Shown here: positions 46,298 through 55,372 of the stretch, piece after piece
Layout of the letters: every line of letters starts with the position of its first letter
How positions within the stretch are numbered: position 1 is the stretch's first letter
NCBI GenBank assembly: GCA_011523505.1
Contig: WTGP01000026.1
Coordinates: 182,263 to 246,262 of the forward strand
Length of the DNA: 64,000 nt
Origin: Gammaproteobacteria bacterium
GTDB taxonomy: Bacteria > Pseudomonadota > Gammaproteobacteria > Steroidobacterales > Foliamicaceae
Direction: 5' to 3'
Notes under the pieces: generated by a model
The model's input: the letters and a program-made list of their open reading frames with translations, nothing else
Told to the model about the DNA's origin: nothing
Databases searched by the model: none
Made by a program: the position numbers and the translations under genes

Positions 46298-47041
46298 CTA
46301 CTCGCCGACGATAGGGTTCACGAGGCTGCCGATGCCCTCGATGCGAACTTCGACCGTATCGCCCGGCTTGACGTCGGACAGCCCGTGCGGGGTTCCGGTG
46401 GAGATGATCGAACCGGGCGCCAGGGTCATGAACTCGGAAAACCACTCGATCAGCGTCGGAATGTCGAAAATCAGGTCGCGCGTGTTGCCGTCCTGACGCA
46501 ATTCTCCGTTGACCCGGGTCTGAATGGACATTTCGTGCGGATTGGCGATGTCGGCTGCATCGACGATCCACGGACCGACCGGGCCGAAGGTGTCGAAGCC
46601 CTTGGCCTTGATGGGCGGCCGATAGAAGTTACCGACAAAATCACGCACCGTGAAGTCGTTGCAGATGGTGTAGCCGGACACGTAGTCCATCGCCTCCTCA
46701 CGGCTCACACGCCGGGCCGCGCGGCCGATCACGACGCCCAGCTCGCCTTCGTAGTGCATGTACCGGACCCGCGCCGGCCGGACGACTTCCGCCAGGTGGC
46801 CCACGACCGAAGACGGGTTCTTGATGAACGGTATGGGTTCCGTGGGCAATTCCGCGAATTTCAGTTCGCGCGCATGGTCGGCGAAATTCAGCGCCAGGCC
46901 GTAGATGATCGTGTGCGCCGGCGGAAGCCAGCGCCAGACCGCGGGCTCAAACGGTTCCCCGCCGGCAAGGCGGAAACTTCCGTCCCCGGCCACGCTGACT
47001 TCCACGGCTTGCCCGTCCACTTCGATGCGCGCCTTCTTCAT
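46298..47041 (-). CDS. Fumarylacetoacetate hydrolase-family protein
   Basis: This 247-residue protein has the FAH fold: TIIYGLALNFADHARELK, IPFIKNPSSVVGHLAEV, the metal ligands in MHYEGELGVVIGR and GYTICNDFTVRDF, and TLAPGSIISTGTPHGLSDV. Members hydrolyse C-C bonds in 2,4-diketoacids, or decarboxylate and isomerise products of aromatic ring cleavage (HpcE type). Specificity is not decidable. Its start overlaps the stop of the acetoacetyl-CoA synthetase gene, so both are on one transcript with carbon catabolism in common. Confidence 0.88.
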   Translation of the reverse strand: MKKARIEVDGQAVEVSVAGDGSFRLAGGEPFEPAVWRWLPPAHTIIYGLALNFADHARELKFAELPTEPIPFIKNPSSVVGHLAEVVRPARVRYMHYEGELGVVIGRAARRVSREEAMDYVSGYTICNDFTVRDFVGNFYRPPIKAKGFDTFGPVGPWIVDAADIANPHEMSIQTRVNGELRQDGNTRDLIFDIPTLIEWFSEFMTLAPGSIISTGTPHGLSDVKPGDTVEVRIEGIGSLVNPIVGE

Positions 47042-48963
47042 GCCAGTTCCTGCTCCAGTCCGGCGAAAAACTCCAGGGATTCGGGGTTCGCCAGGGCCTT
47101 GCGATTGGCGACCTCCCGGCCGTGTATGACTTCCCGAACCGCCAGTTCGCTGATTTTCCCACTGATGGTTCGCGGAAGATCGGGGGCAAAGATAATTCTT
47201 GAGGGCACGTGGCGGGGGCTGGCGTCGAGGCGCAGCGCTTCCCGCACCCGCTTCTTCAGCAATTCCCGGTCGACGGCTTCATCGGTCAGCCGCAGGAACA
47301 GGACGATGCGAACATCGTCGTCGTATTCCTGGCCGACGGCCAGCGCCTCCGCGACTTCGTCCAGCGCCTCCACCACGCGGTAGATTTCGGCGGTGCCGAT
47401 CCGGATTCCGCGCGGATTCAGCACCGCGTCGGATCGCCCGTGAATCACCATGCCGCCGGTGCCGGTAATCTCGGCGTAATCGCCATGGGCCCACACGCCG
47501 GGAAACCTCGCAAAATAGGCCTGGTGATATTTCCTGCCGCCGGGATCGTCAAGGAAACCGAGCGGCATGGAAGGAAACGGACGCGTGCAGACCAGTTCGC
47601 CGGTCCGTTCGCGAACCGGCCGGCCATCGGAATCGAATACGTCAACCGCCATTCCCAGCGCCCGGCACTGCATTTCCCCCCGGTGAACGCTGAGCATTGG
47701 GTTGCCGGCGATAAAGCAGCCGAGCAGATCCGTCCCGCCGGCAATGGACGCCAGCATGAGGTCGCTTTTCACTTCCCGGTAAACGTAATCGAAGCTTCGG
47801 GGCGCGAGCGGCGAACCGGTCGAAAGAAGCGCCCGCAAACGGGAAAGATCGGAAACGGCCCGCGGCCGCACTGCAGCGTTTTCCATGGCCTTCACGTAAG
47901 CGGCGCTGGCGCCGAACACGGTCACCTTCTCCTCACCGGCAATCTTCCAGAGTGCGTCCGGCGACGGATGCAGGGGCGAACCCTCGTACAGAACCAGCGT
48001 GCATCCCGACGCCAGTCCGCTGACCAGCCAGTTCCACATCATCCACCCGCAGTTCGTCAGGTAGAACATCCGGTCGTCGGGGCCGACGTCGGCATGCAGG
48101 CGATGCTCCTTGACATGCTGCAAGAGCGCCCCGCCGGCGCGATGCACAATGCACTTGGGCGCTCCGGTCGTGCCGGAGGAAAACACCACGTAAAGAGGGT
48201 GGTCGAAGGGGAGCTGTTCGTAGGATGGCGCTTCCGCCCGGCCCAGCTCGTCGTAAGGCACGGTCCTTGCATCCCGCGGAAGATCTCCGGCGCTACCGAG
48301 ATTGGGCGCCATCACCGTCGTCTGCAGTCCGGGCAGGCCCTTGCGTATTTCCTGAAGTTCCGTCAGGCGATCGACGGGCCGCCCGCGCCAGTGATAGCCG
48401 TCCGCGGCGAGCAGCACCCTGGGCCCCAGTCGCCCGAACCGCTCAAGCACCGCGGGCACGCCGAATTCCTGCGAGCACGAGCTGAATACGGCCCCGATGC
48501 TCGCAGCGGCAAGCATGAAGACGATGGTCTCCGGAACGTGCGGCATCCAGGCCGCAACGCTGTGGCCGCGCTCCACTCCAAGGCTGCGCAGACCTGCCGC
48601 GACTCGCCCGACCTCTTCGCGCAATCGCCCGTAGCTCACTTCCCGCCGCCGGCCGGCTTCGTCACGATAGATCAGCGCGAGCCTTGTGTCTTCCTGCCAC
48701 AGCAGGTTCTCGGCGAAATTGAGGCGCGCGCCGGAGAACCATTTGGCGTCCTGCATCCGCTTGCCCTCGGCGAGGGCGACGTTGAAATTCCTGCTGCTGC
48801 GAATCCCGCAGAAGCCCCACAGCCGGCCCCAGAAGCCCTCGGGATCGTCAATCGACCGGCGATGCAGGGCAGAGTAGTCGGAGAAGCCGGCTTCGCGCAT
48901 GAACCGCGCCATGGCGCTGGCCCGCGCCCTTTCGGGCGGCGGAGTCCAGAGGGGAGCGCTCAC
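47038..48963 (-). CDS. Acetoacetate--CoA ligase
   Basis: This 641-residue adenylate-forming enzyme activates acetoacetate to acetoacetyl-CoA. The ATP-binding P-loop is VFSSGTTGAPKCIVHRAGG, the hinge region is IHGRSDAVLNPRGIRIGTAE, and the catalytic lysine is in LPRTISGKISELAV. The block FAENLL and LTNCGWMMWNWLVSGLASG support the acetoacetyl-CoA synthetase subgroup over acetyl-CoA synthetase. GTG at 48963 is preferred because the next upstream start (48990) falls in a palindrome. The FAH-family gene follows. Confidence 0.9.
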   Translation of the reverse strand: MSAPLWTPPPERARASAMARFMREAGFSDYSALHRRSIDDPEGFWGRLWGFCGIRSSRNFNVALAEGKRMQDAKWFSGARLNFAENLLWQEDTRLALIYRDEAGRRREVSYGRLREEVGRVAAGLRSLGVERGHSVAAWMPHVPETIVFMLAAASIGAVFSSCSQEFGVPAVLERFGRLGPRVLLAADGYHWRGRPVDRLTELQEIRKGLPGLQTTVMAPNLGSAGDLPRDARTVPYDELGRAEAPSYEQLPFDHPLYVVFSSGTTGAPKCIVHRAGGALLQHVKEHRLHADVGPDDRMFYLTNCGWMMWNWLVSGLASGCTLVLYEGSPLHPSPDALWKIAGEEKVTVFGASAAYVKAMENAAVRPRAVSDLSRLRALLSTGSPLAPRSFDYVYREVKSDLMLASIAGGTDLLGCFIAGNPMLSVHRGEMQCRALGMAVDVFDSDGRPVRERTGELVCTRPFPSMPLGFLDDPGGRKYHQAYFARFPGVWAHGDYAEITGTGGMVIHGRSDAVLNPRGIRIGTAEIYRVVEALDEVAEALAVGQEYDDDVRIVLFLRLTDEAVDRELLKKRVREALRLDASPRHVPSRIIFAPDLPRTISGKISELAVREVIHGREVANRKALANPESLEFFAGLEQELA

Positions 48964-48973
48964 GGCGCCGGAA

Positions 48974-49003
48974 TTACCGGGAGGGCGCACGCCCTCCCGG
49001 TAA
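48974..49003. repeat. 14-bp perfect palindrome between two minus-strand genes
   Basis: TTACCGGGAGGGCG pairs perfectly with CGCCCTCCCGGTAA around a CA loop. It sits six bases after the TonB-dependent receptor stop (49010) and 10 bases before the acetoacetyl-CoA synthetase start (48963). It has no T-run, so it is a strong RNA stem or a REP-type element rather than a classic terminator. Its core equals the second thiL palindrome. Confidence 0.8.
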
Positions 49004-49009
49004 CGGGAA

Positions 49010-51523
49010 TCAGAAGCTCCAGTCCACTTGTATTCCGGCGGACCGCAGGTCCTGCGGCGCCACCATGACGCCGTGGATGTTGAACCGGAAACCTGTGAAC
49101 TGCGTGAAATTCGTATTCCGCACGGCAGCGACCCAGGTGTCCTGCTCCAGAGCGTTGTTGACGAAGAACTCCACGCGCAGGTTGTCCCGCTCGACTCCCG
49201 CGCGCAGGTTGGTCAGCCAATAGGCGTCCAGCCTGGCCAGGTTGCCGCCGTTGCCCGCCCAGGTCTTGCCGTAATACATGAAATCTCCACGCACGAAGAA
49301 GTCCCAGTCGGCCGTCAGCGTGTCCATGTAGGTCAGGCTGGCATTGCCCATCAGATTCGGGTAGCGTCCCGACTGGTTGCCGGCCAGGTTGCGGCTGCCG
49401 GTGATGTCCTGCACGAAGGTCGCGGCGAAGGTCGTGTATTCGTTGTCCTGCCAGGCGGCATTGGCGCCGATCAGCCAGTTATCGGTAAGCGCCCAGGAGC
49501 TCTCCACTTCAATTCCCCAGAGTTCCGAGTCGCCCGGGAAGTTGAATTCCAGCGTGCGCGGCTGCTGCTGGGGGCCGGCTATGCCGTCGCGGGCGGCCGG
49601 GTCCGGGTCGTCCTGGTAATAAACCACGAAGTTGGTAAACAACTGCGCCACCCACTCGTAGTAGTAGGCGGCCGCGCTGATCTGGCCACGTCCGTCCATC
49701 AAGGCCAACTTGATGCCGACCTCGATCGCGTCCAGTTCCTGCGTAGGAGTGGACTCGCCGGCCTCCGGGGCTTTGCGGCGGATCTGGTCGTACTCGGACT
49801 CCGTACTGGGCATTCCGGTATCGCGGTCGATATACGGCTCCCTGAACGCCTCGCGGGACGCGAAGATGAGATTCGTGTTCAACACGCCCGGCAAGACCCC
49901 GAGTGAATAACTGGCATAGACGTTGGTGTTGTCATTGGGGTTCCAGCGGAGAATTACCCGCGGCACGATTTCGTTGTAGTCCTCGGCAAGACCGCCGGTC
50001 ACGCGCTGGTCCGCCATGTAACGGGCTTCGATGTCGATTGCAAACTGGTCCCCGAGCGGAATGGTCGTTGCCGCAAATAAGCCGCGAGTCTTGGCGGTTT
50101 CGCCCTGAACCGGGGGCAGCGACACGAACAGCGGGCCGAAGCAGCCGATGGCCTCGGGCAGGAAGCACGCCACCACCACATCGCCGCCAACACCGGACAG
50201 CGCGATTTCCTGCTCGCTGTAGCTCGCTCCCACCATCCAGCTGATCCGGCTGTCCGGCGAGGAGGTCAGGCGCAACTCGGCGCCCTTGTCTTCATTCCTC
50301 TGCGGGTCGGAAGTCCAGAAGGATTCGAAGTCGGTCATGTCGAAGTCGCGAATCCAGTTCACGCCATGGTCGTTGTACGAGGCCTTGAACGACACGTCCA
50401 TGCCGTTGGCGAACCCGTAGTCCAGTTCAATGCTGGAGCGGAAAACCTCCCGGCTCATGCCCATCGTGGTGCGGGACGGCACGCCGTCCAGCGTCGTGTT
50501 GTTCACGAGGTTCTGCACCAGCCAGTTCGAGCAATCCTCCGGACAGCGCGTCGGGTGCGTTATCCGCGTGAAGATCTGGGGATACAGCGTGGTATTTACG
50601 GAAATATCGGGCGCGCCCGGCTCCCCGGGCAAGGGAACGCGGCCGCATATGTATTGCGTGGGATGAAGCGTCGTGATGTTGCCGTCATTGTCCGGGCGCC
50701 GGATGGTCGTGCCGGTGCAGGTGTCCCAGTCGGAACCGGGCAGGTAGCCGACCGCGGGCGGTCCATCGTCGTCCTCGTGATAGAAGAGGCGAACGCGTGC
50801 GGTGAAATTGTCGCTCGGCGCGGCAAGGAGCGTCAGGCTCATGGAATCGGAGGACTCCTTGCCCAGCTCGCCGCCGTCGTTGGCGGTGTACATTGACCCT
50901 TTGTTGTAGTCGCTGAAACCGATCTGGAAGGCCAGCCTGTCCTGGATAATCGGCCCGCCGTAGCTGGCGGCAATGTTGTACTGGCTGTACTGGCCCGCGG
51001 TGGCCCGCACCTTGCCTTCGAATTCCGTCAGGCTCGGATTGCGGGTTACGTAATTGATGGCGCCCGAAAACGTGTTGCGCCCGAAAAACGCGGACTGCGG
51101 GCCCTTGATGACTTCCACCCGCTCCACGTCCAGCATCGGAATGGACTGCGAACCGCCGGTGACGAACACGCCGTCCACGAACAGGCCGGCAAGTTGCTGA
51201 TGGGGCGATCCTCTCGGCGGTGACATTCCGCGAAAGCGAATCACCGTGTTCTGCCGCCCCGGCCGATTGCTGGCGATGTTGTCCTGGAAGGACAGCCCGG
51301 TAGTCTGCAGGGCGATATCTCCCAGCGTTTCCAGCCCCGCCCGGCTGAGATCCTCGGCCGAAAAAACGGTGATCGACAGCGGCGCCTCCAGCAGCGATTC
51401 GTCACGCTTACGGGCGGTAACGATGATTTCCTCAAGTTCCTGCGCAGCAGCTCCCAACGGGATGCACAGGGCAAAGGCGGGAATTGCGACGCCAAGCAGG
51501 CGCAAGCGGAGCGTTCGGGCCAT
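49010..51523 (-). CDS. TonB-dependent outer membrane receptor
   Basis: This 837-residue receptor has a signal peptide (LLGVAIPAFALCIPLGAAAQ), a TonB-box-like LEEIIVTARKRDES, a plug (NTVIRFRGMSPPRGSPHQQL, VERVEVIKGPQSAFFGRNTF) and a beta-barrel ending in an aromatic residue (IQVDWSF), as outer-membrane proteins need. The ATG at 51523 has GGAGGGG upstream. The ligand is unknown; neighbours (acetoacetyl-CoA synthetase, FAH-family, ETF oxidoreductase, thiolase) suggest an organic substrate, but that is inference. Confidence 0.9.
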   Translation of the reverse strand: MARTLRLRLLGVAIPAFALCIPLGAAAQELEEIIVTARKRDESLLEAPLSITVFSAEDLSRAGLETLGDIALQTTGLSFQDNIASNRPGRQNTVIRFRGMSPPRGSPHQQLAGLFVDGVFVTGGSQSIPMLDVERVEVIKGPQSAFFGRNTFSGAINYVTRNPSLTEFEGKVRATAGQYSQYNIAASYGGPIIQDRLAFQIGFSDYNKGSMYTANDGGELGKESSDSMSLTLLAAPSDNFTARVRLFYHEDDDGPPAVGYLPGSDWDTCTGTTIRRPDNDGNITTLHPTQYICGRVPLPGEPGAPDISVNTTLYPQIFTRITHPTRCPEDCSNWLVQNLVNNTTLDGVPSRTTMGMSREVFRSSIELDYGFANGMDVSFKASYNDHGVNWIRDFDMTDFESFWTSDPQRNEDKGAELRLTSSPDSRISWMVGASYSEQEIALSGVGGDVVVACFLPEAIGCFGPLFVSLPPVQGETAKTRGLFAATTIPLGDQFAIDIEARYMADQRVTGGLAEDYNEIVPRVILRWNPNDNTNVYASYSLGVLPGVLNTNLIFASREAFREPYIDRDTGMPSTESEYDQIRRKAPEAGESTPTQELDAIEVGIKLALMDGRGQISAAAYYYEWVAQLFTNFVVYYQDDPDPAARDGIAGPQQQPRTLEFNFPGDSELWGIEVESSWALTDNWLIGANAAWQDNEYTTFAATFVQDITGSRNLAGNQSGRYPNLMGNASLTYMDTLTADWDFFVRGDFMYYGKTWAGNGGNLARLDAYWLTNLRAGVERDNLRVEFFVNNALEQDTWVAAVRNTNFTQFTGFRFNIHGVMVAPQDLRSAGIQVDWSF

Positions 51524-51559
51524 AGGGTCCCCTCCAGTTCGTGCAGATGACCGCGCCGG

Positions 51560-51565
51560 ATAATA
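51560..51565 (-). promoter_or_regulatory. -10-like box for the TonB-dependent receptor
   Basis: On the minus strand TATTAT lies 37 bases upstream of the receptor ATG. A matching -35 box was not found, so the call is tentative. Confidence 0.3.
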
Positions 51566-51632
51566 GCATGCAGGCCGAAATCCCGCCTTCATTCGTACCG
51601 CGCGGCGTGGCGCCGTGTAAACTGCCCGCGCA

Positions 51633-53279
51633 ATGAACGCGCGGGAAAGCATGGAGTTCGACGTCATCGTCGTCGGGGCAGGGCCCTGCGGCCTGGCGGC
51701 TTCGATCCGGCTGGCCCAGATGGCCCGGGAGACGGGGCGCGAGCTGAACGTCTGCCTGCTGGAGAAGGGCGCGGAAATCGGCGCGCATATCGTCTCCGGC
51801 GCGGTGCTGGAGACCCGGGCGCTGGATGAGCTGCTGCCCGGCTGGCGCGATCAGGGCGCGCCGCCTGCAACGCCCGTCGAAACCGACGATTTTCATTTCC
51901 TCCTGTCTCCCGGCCGATCCGTGCGCCTGCCGGGCGCTTTCATTCCGCACCCCATGCGCAATCACGGCAATTGCATCGTCAGCCTGGGTGCGCTGTGCCA
52001 GTGGATGGGGGCCCAGGCGGAGAACCTGGGCGTCAACGTGTTTCCGGGGTATCCGGCGTCCGGCATCGTTTACGAGAACGGGCGGGTCGCGGGCGTGATC
52101 ACGGGCGAGATGGGCCGTGCCCGTGACGGAAGCGAAAAACCCGGCTACGACCCCGGGATAGAGCTGCGCGCGCCGTACACGATCTTCGCGGAAGGCTGCC
52201 GTGGCCATCTCGGCAAGGAATTGATGCAGCGCTTCGATCTGCGCAGGGACAGCGATCCGCAGCATTACGGCATCGGCATCAAGGAAGTCTGGCGGGCTCC
52301 GGAGGACCGGCGCCGCCCTGGAGCCGTCGTGCATACCCTGGGTTGGCCGCTCGGACAGACGACCGAAGGCGGCGGGTTCCTTTATCACGCGCATGACGGC
52401 CTTGTGTATCTCGGCTTCATCGTGGCGCTGAACTACCGCAATCCGTACCTCGATCCGTACGAGGAGTTTCAGCGCTGGAAGCACCATCCGCGCATTCGCG
52501 AGGTCATCGAGGACGGCGAAAGGATTTCCTGGGGAGCGCGCGCGGTCAACAAGGGAGGCCTGCAGTCTCTTCCGAAGCTCGCCTTTCCCGGGGGACTCCT
52601 GGCCGGATGCGATGCGGGCTTCCTGAACGGGGCGAAGATCAAGGGCAACCATACGGCGATGAAGACCGGCATGCTGGCCGCCGAAGCCGTATTCGACGCG
52701 CTTTCGGGCGATTCGCCGCCGGCGGTCCTGGAGGACTACCAGGACCTGATCGGCGGCTCCTGGGTGCACGAGGAACTGTTCCGGGCGCGAAATTTCGGGC
52801 CGGCCCAGCACCGGTTCGGCCTGCTCGCCGGGTCGGCGTTTACCTGGCTGGACCTGAACGTCTTCCGGGGGCGGCTGCCTTTCACGCTGCATAACCGCAC
52901 GCCGGACCACGAGGACCTGCTGCCGGCGTCAAAGGCGCGCCGGATCGATTATCCGAAGCCGGACGGCAAAATCAGCTTCGACCGGCTCTCTTCCGTGTAC
53001 CTGTCGGCCACGAACCATGAAGAGGACCAGCCATGCCACCTGGTCCTGGAGGACGCGGACCTGCCGGTACGCGACAACCTGCCGTGTTACGCGGAGCCGG
53101 CGCAACGCTATTGCCCGGCGGCCGTTTACGAAGTGGCATGGGAGGGCGACAAGCCCCGTTTCGTCATCAACGCGCCGAACTGCATCCATTGCAAGACCTG
53201 CGACATCAAGGACCCGGCGCAGAATATCAACTGGGTTGCGCCGGAAGGTGGCGGAGGCCCCAACTACGCCGGGATGTAG
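51633..53279 (+). CDS. Electron transfer flavoprotein-ubiquinone oxidoreductase
   Basis: ETF-QO passes electrons from ETF, reduced by acyl-CoA and other dehydrogenases, to ubiquinone at the membrane. The 548-residue protein has the FAD motif VIVVGAGPCGLAASIRLA, HIVSGAVLETRALDELLPGW, GCDAGFLNGAKIKGNHTAMK, and the 4Fe-4S cysteines YCPAAVYE with INAPNCIHCKTCDIKDP. ATG at 51633 is taken; 51651 (MEFDVIVVG) is an alternative. It fits with the thiolase and acyl-CoA genes nearby. Confidence 0.96.
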   Translation: MNARESMEFDVIVVGAGPCGLAASIRLAQMARETGRELNVCLLEKGAEIGAHIVSGAVLETRALDELLPGWRDQGAPPATPVETDDFHFLLSPGRSVRLPGAFIPHPMRNHGNCIVSLGALCQWMGAQAENLGVNVFPGYPASGIVYENGRVAGVITGEMGRARDGSEKPGYDPGIELRAPYTIFAEGCRGHLGKELMQRFDLRRDSDPQHYGIGIKEVWRAPEDRRRPGAVVHTLGWPLGQTTEGGGFLYHAHDGLVYLGFIVALNYRNPYLDPYEEFQRWKHHPRIREVIEDGERISWGARAVNKGGLQSLPKLAFPGGLLAGCDAGFLNGAKIKGNHTAMKTGMLAAEAVFDALSGDSPPAVLEDYQDLIGGSWVHEELFRARNFGPAQHRFGLLAGSAFTWLDLNVFRGRLPFTLHNRTPDHEDLLPASKARRIDYPKPDGKISFDRLSSVYLSATNHEEDQPCHLVLEDADLPVRDNLPCYAEPAQRYCPAAVYEVAWEGDKPRFVINAPNCIHCKTCDIKDPAQNINWVAPEGGGGPNYAGM

Positions 53280-53286
53280 GCCCGGA

Positions 53287-53305
53287 GCGAGGGCATGCCC
53301 CTCGC
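53287..53305. repeat. Hairpin between convergent etf-QO and thiolase genes
   Basis: GCGAGGG pairs with CCCTCGC around CATGC within the 35-base gap between two convergent stops. It could act as a bidirectional terminator, though no T-run is seen on either side. It resembles, but is not identical to, the palindromes at 44176 and 48974. Confidence 0.5.
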
Positions 53306-53314
53306 CACCAGGAG

Positions 53315-54490
53315 TCAGGAGACTTCGACGGCGACGGCGACGGCTTCACCGCCGCCGATGCACAGGGCGGCGACGCCGCGGCCACCGCCGCGGTCGCGCA
53401 GGGCGTGGATCAGCGTTACCAGGATGCGGGCGCCGCTGGCGCCGATCGGGTGGCCCAGCGCGCAGGCGCCCCCACGCACATTCACCTTCGTGTGCGGCAG
53501 GCCCAGGTCGCGCATGGCGGCCATGGCGACGCAGGCGAAGGCCTCGTTGATCTCGAACAGGTCCACGTCGCCGACGGCCCATCCCGCTCTTGCCAGGACC
53601 TTCTCGATCGCCGGGCCGGGGGCGGTCGTGAACCACTCCGGTTCGTGCGCGTGGGTAGCGTGACCGGCCACGCTCGCCAGGGGCTCGACGCCCAACTCGC
53701 CCGCACGGCTTTCACTCAGCAGGACCAGCGCCGCGGCGCCGTCCGAGATCGAGGAACTGGACGCTGCCGTGACCGTGCCGTCGCGAGCAAAGGCCGGCCG
53801 CATGGCCGGTATCTTTCCCGGGTCGCATCGACCCGGCTCCTCGTCTTCGCCTATCGTGACCGGGTTGCCGCGATACATGTAATTCACTTCAATGATTTCA
53901 GTTTCGAAGGCCTCGCGCGAGGCCAGCGCGCGCGTCACCGACTCCACAGCGAACTCGTCCTGCTCCCGGCGGCCGAACCGGTAGCGGCGGGCGGTCTCCT
54001 CGGCAAAAAAGCCCATCATCTTTCCGTCATACGGGTTCTGCAAACCGTCAAGGAACATGTGATCGCGCAGTTCCTTGTGGCCCATCCTCAGGCCGTCCCG
54101 CGCCTTCTCGACCAGGTACGGAGCGTTGGACATGGATTCCATGCCACCGGCCACGATGGCCATGCCGGGATCAGCCAGAATCCGGTCGTGCGCCAGCATC
54201 ACCGAGAACAGTCCGGACCCGCACACCTTGCTGATCGTCGCGCAGGGCGTAGCGCTGGCCAAGCCGGCTCCGAGGGCAGCCTGGCGCGCCGGCGCCTGAC
54301 CGAGCCCGGCGGGAAGCACGCAGCCCATCAGCACTTCATCGATCTCGCCCGGCGGCAGGCCGCTGTCGCCGAGGCAGGAACGGATGGCGGTCGCCCCCAG
54401 ATCCGTAGCGGAAATCCGGGACAGCGCGCCCAGCATGGCGCCGATTGGAGTCCGCCGCGCGGCGGCGATGACGGCTTTTTCTGTGCTCAT
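53315..54490 (-). CDS. Acetyl-CoA acetyltransferase (thiolase)
   Basis: This 391-residue thiolase condenses two acetyl-CoA or cleaves acetoacetyl-CoA. Catalytic elements are the nucleophile in SKVCGSGL, EINEAFACVAMA, the histidine in GGACALGHPIGASGARI and the second cysteine in CIGGGEAVAV. Together with the acetoacetyl-CoA synthetase it would complete use of acetoacetate, and it could supply acetoacetyl-CoA to the HMG-CoA synthase-like enzyme. Both directions are chemically possible. Confidence 0.94.
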   Translation of the reverse strand: MSTEKAVIAAARRTPIGAMLGALSRISATDLGATAIRSCLGDSGLPPGEIDEVLMGCVLPAGLGQAPARQAALGAGLASATPCATISKVCGSGLFSVMLAHDRILADPGMAIVAGGMESMSNAPYLVEKARDGLRMGHKELRDHMFLDGLQNPYDGKMMGFFAEETARRYRFGRREQDEFAVESVTRALASREAFETEIIEVNYMYRGNPVTIGEDEEPGRCDPGKIPAMRPAFARDGTVTAASSSSISDGAAALVLLSESRAGELGVEPLASVAGHATHAHEPEWFTTAPGPAIEKVLARAGWAVGDVDLFEINEAFACVAMAAMRDLGLPHTKVNVRGGACALGHPIGASGARILVTLIHALRDRGGGRGVAALCIGGGEAVAVAVEVS

Positions 54491-54509
54491 AATCGATCAG
54501 TCGGCAACA

Positions 54510-54537
54510 TTGTGCGTAAAACCGAAGCGGATATGTT
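54510..54537 (+). promoter_or_regulatory. Possible promoter of the TonB operon
   Basis: TTGTGC (54510-54515) and TATGTT (54532-54537) are 16 bases apart, about 40 bases before the first operon gene. No Fur-box-like sequence is visible in this intergenic region. Confidence 0.4.
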
Positions 54538-54577
54538 ATTTTGGCTGTCCGAAAAAGGGTAGGTAGGGGACAACAAA

Positions 54578-55372
54578 ATGAGTTATTCCGCTTTCAGGAC
54601 AGGTTACGCGCCCCGGCTTGCAGTCGTTGCATGCGGCATTTGCCTGTTTGCCGGCTCCGCGGCCGGGGACCAGCGCGTAAACGAGATGCTGGCATTGCAG
54701 CAGAGCGCGACGGCCGACGACCGGCAGGCGCAGGCCGTGGTGGACACCCTGGCCGACGAGACGCAGGAAGCGGTAAGCGAGTACCGCGTGCGGCTGCAGG
54801 AGCTGGACCGCATTCGCCGCTACAACGACAACCTGCAGCGCACCATAGACGACCAGGAGCGCGAAAAGGCCTCTCTCAACAGGCAGATCAACGAATTCGG
54901 CGATCTGGAACAGGGCATCGTTCCGCTGCTCATGGACATGGTCGAGGACCTGGACCGGTTCATTTCGCTGGACGTTCCGTTCCTGCCGGATTTGCGTCGC
55001 AACGAGCTTACGTACATTCGCGACGTGATGGACCGCTCCGACGTCAGCATTGCCGAAAAATACCGGCGCGTGATGGGCGCGTACCAGTTAGAGGCGGGAA
55101 TGGGGCGCAACATGGAGTCCTACCCCGGAGAACTGGAAATCGGAGGCGTCAACCGCAAGGTGGACTTTCTGCGCGTCGGCCGCGTGCTCCTGGCCTACCA
55201 GACGCCCGATCGCGAGGAAACCGGCTATTGGGATACGCGCACGCAGGAGTGGCGTGCGCTGGATAACAGTTACCGCGGCCCGATAACCACGGGGATACGC
55301 ATGGCGCGCCGGCTGGCGCCGCCTGACATACTGACCCTTCCGATCGCCGCGCCCGAAGGAGGTCAGTCATGA
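54578..55372 (+). CDS. DUF3450 periplasmic protein of the TonB operon
   Basis: This 264-residue protein has a signal peptide (LAVVACGICLFAGSAAG) and a long coiled coil between about residues 35 and 110, rich in charged heptads (EYRVRLQELDRIRRYNDNLQ). A short C-terminal domain ends with conserved-looking WDTRTQEWRALD. DUF3450 proteins regularly begin TtpC-type TonB operons, but their exact role is not established. The start ATG follows AGGTAGGGG. It overlaps the ttpC-like gene by four bases. Confidence 0.85.
   Translation: MSYSAFRTGYAPRLAVVACGICLFAGSAAGDQRVNEMLALQQSATADDRQAQAVVDTLADETQEAVSEYRVRLQELDRIRRYNDNLQRTIDDQEREKASLNRQINEFGDLEQGIVPLLMDMVEDLDRFISLDVPFLPDLRRNELTYIRDVMDRSDVSIAEKYRRVMGAYQLEAGMGRNMESYPGELEIGGVNRKVDFLRVGRVLLAYQTPDREETGYWDTRTQEWRALDNSYRGPITTGIRMARRLAPPDILTLPIAAPEGGQS

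Noticed and set aside
46385..49068. Plus-strand open frames of 332 and 619 codons over the FAH-family and acetoacetyl-CoA synthetase genes
   Set aside because: Both are antisense to well-supported enzymes and have no recognisable domains.
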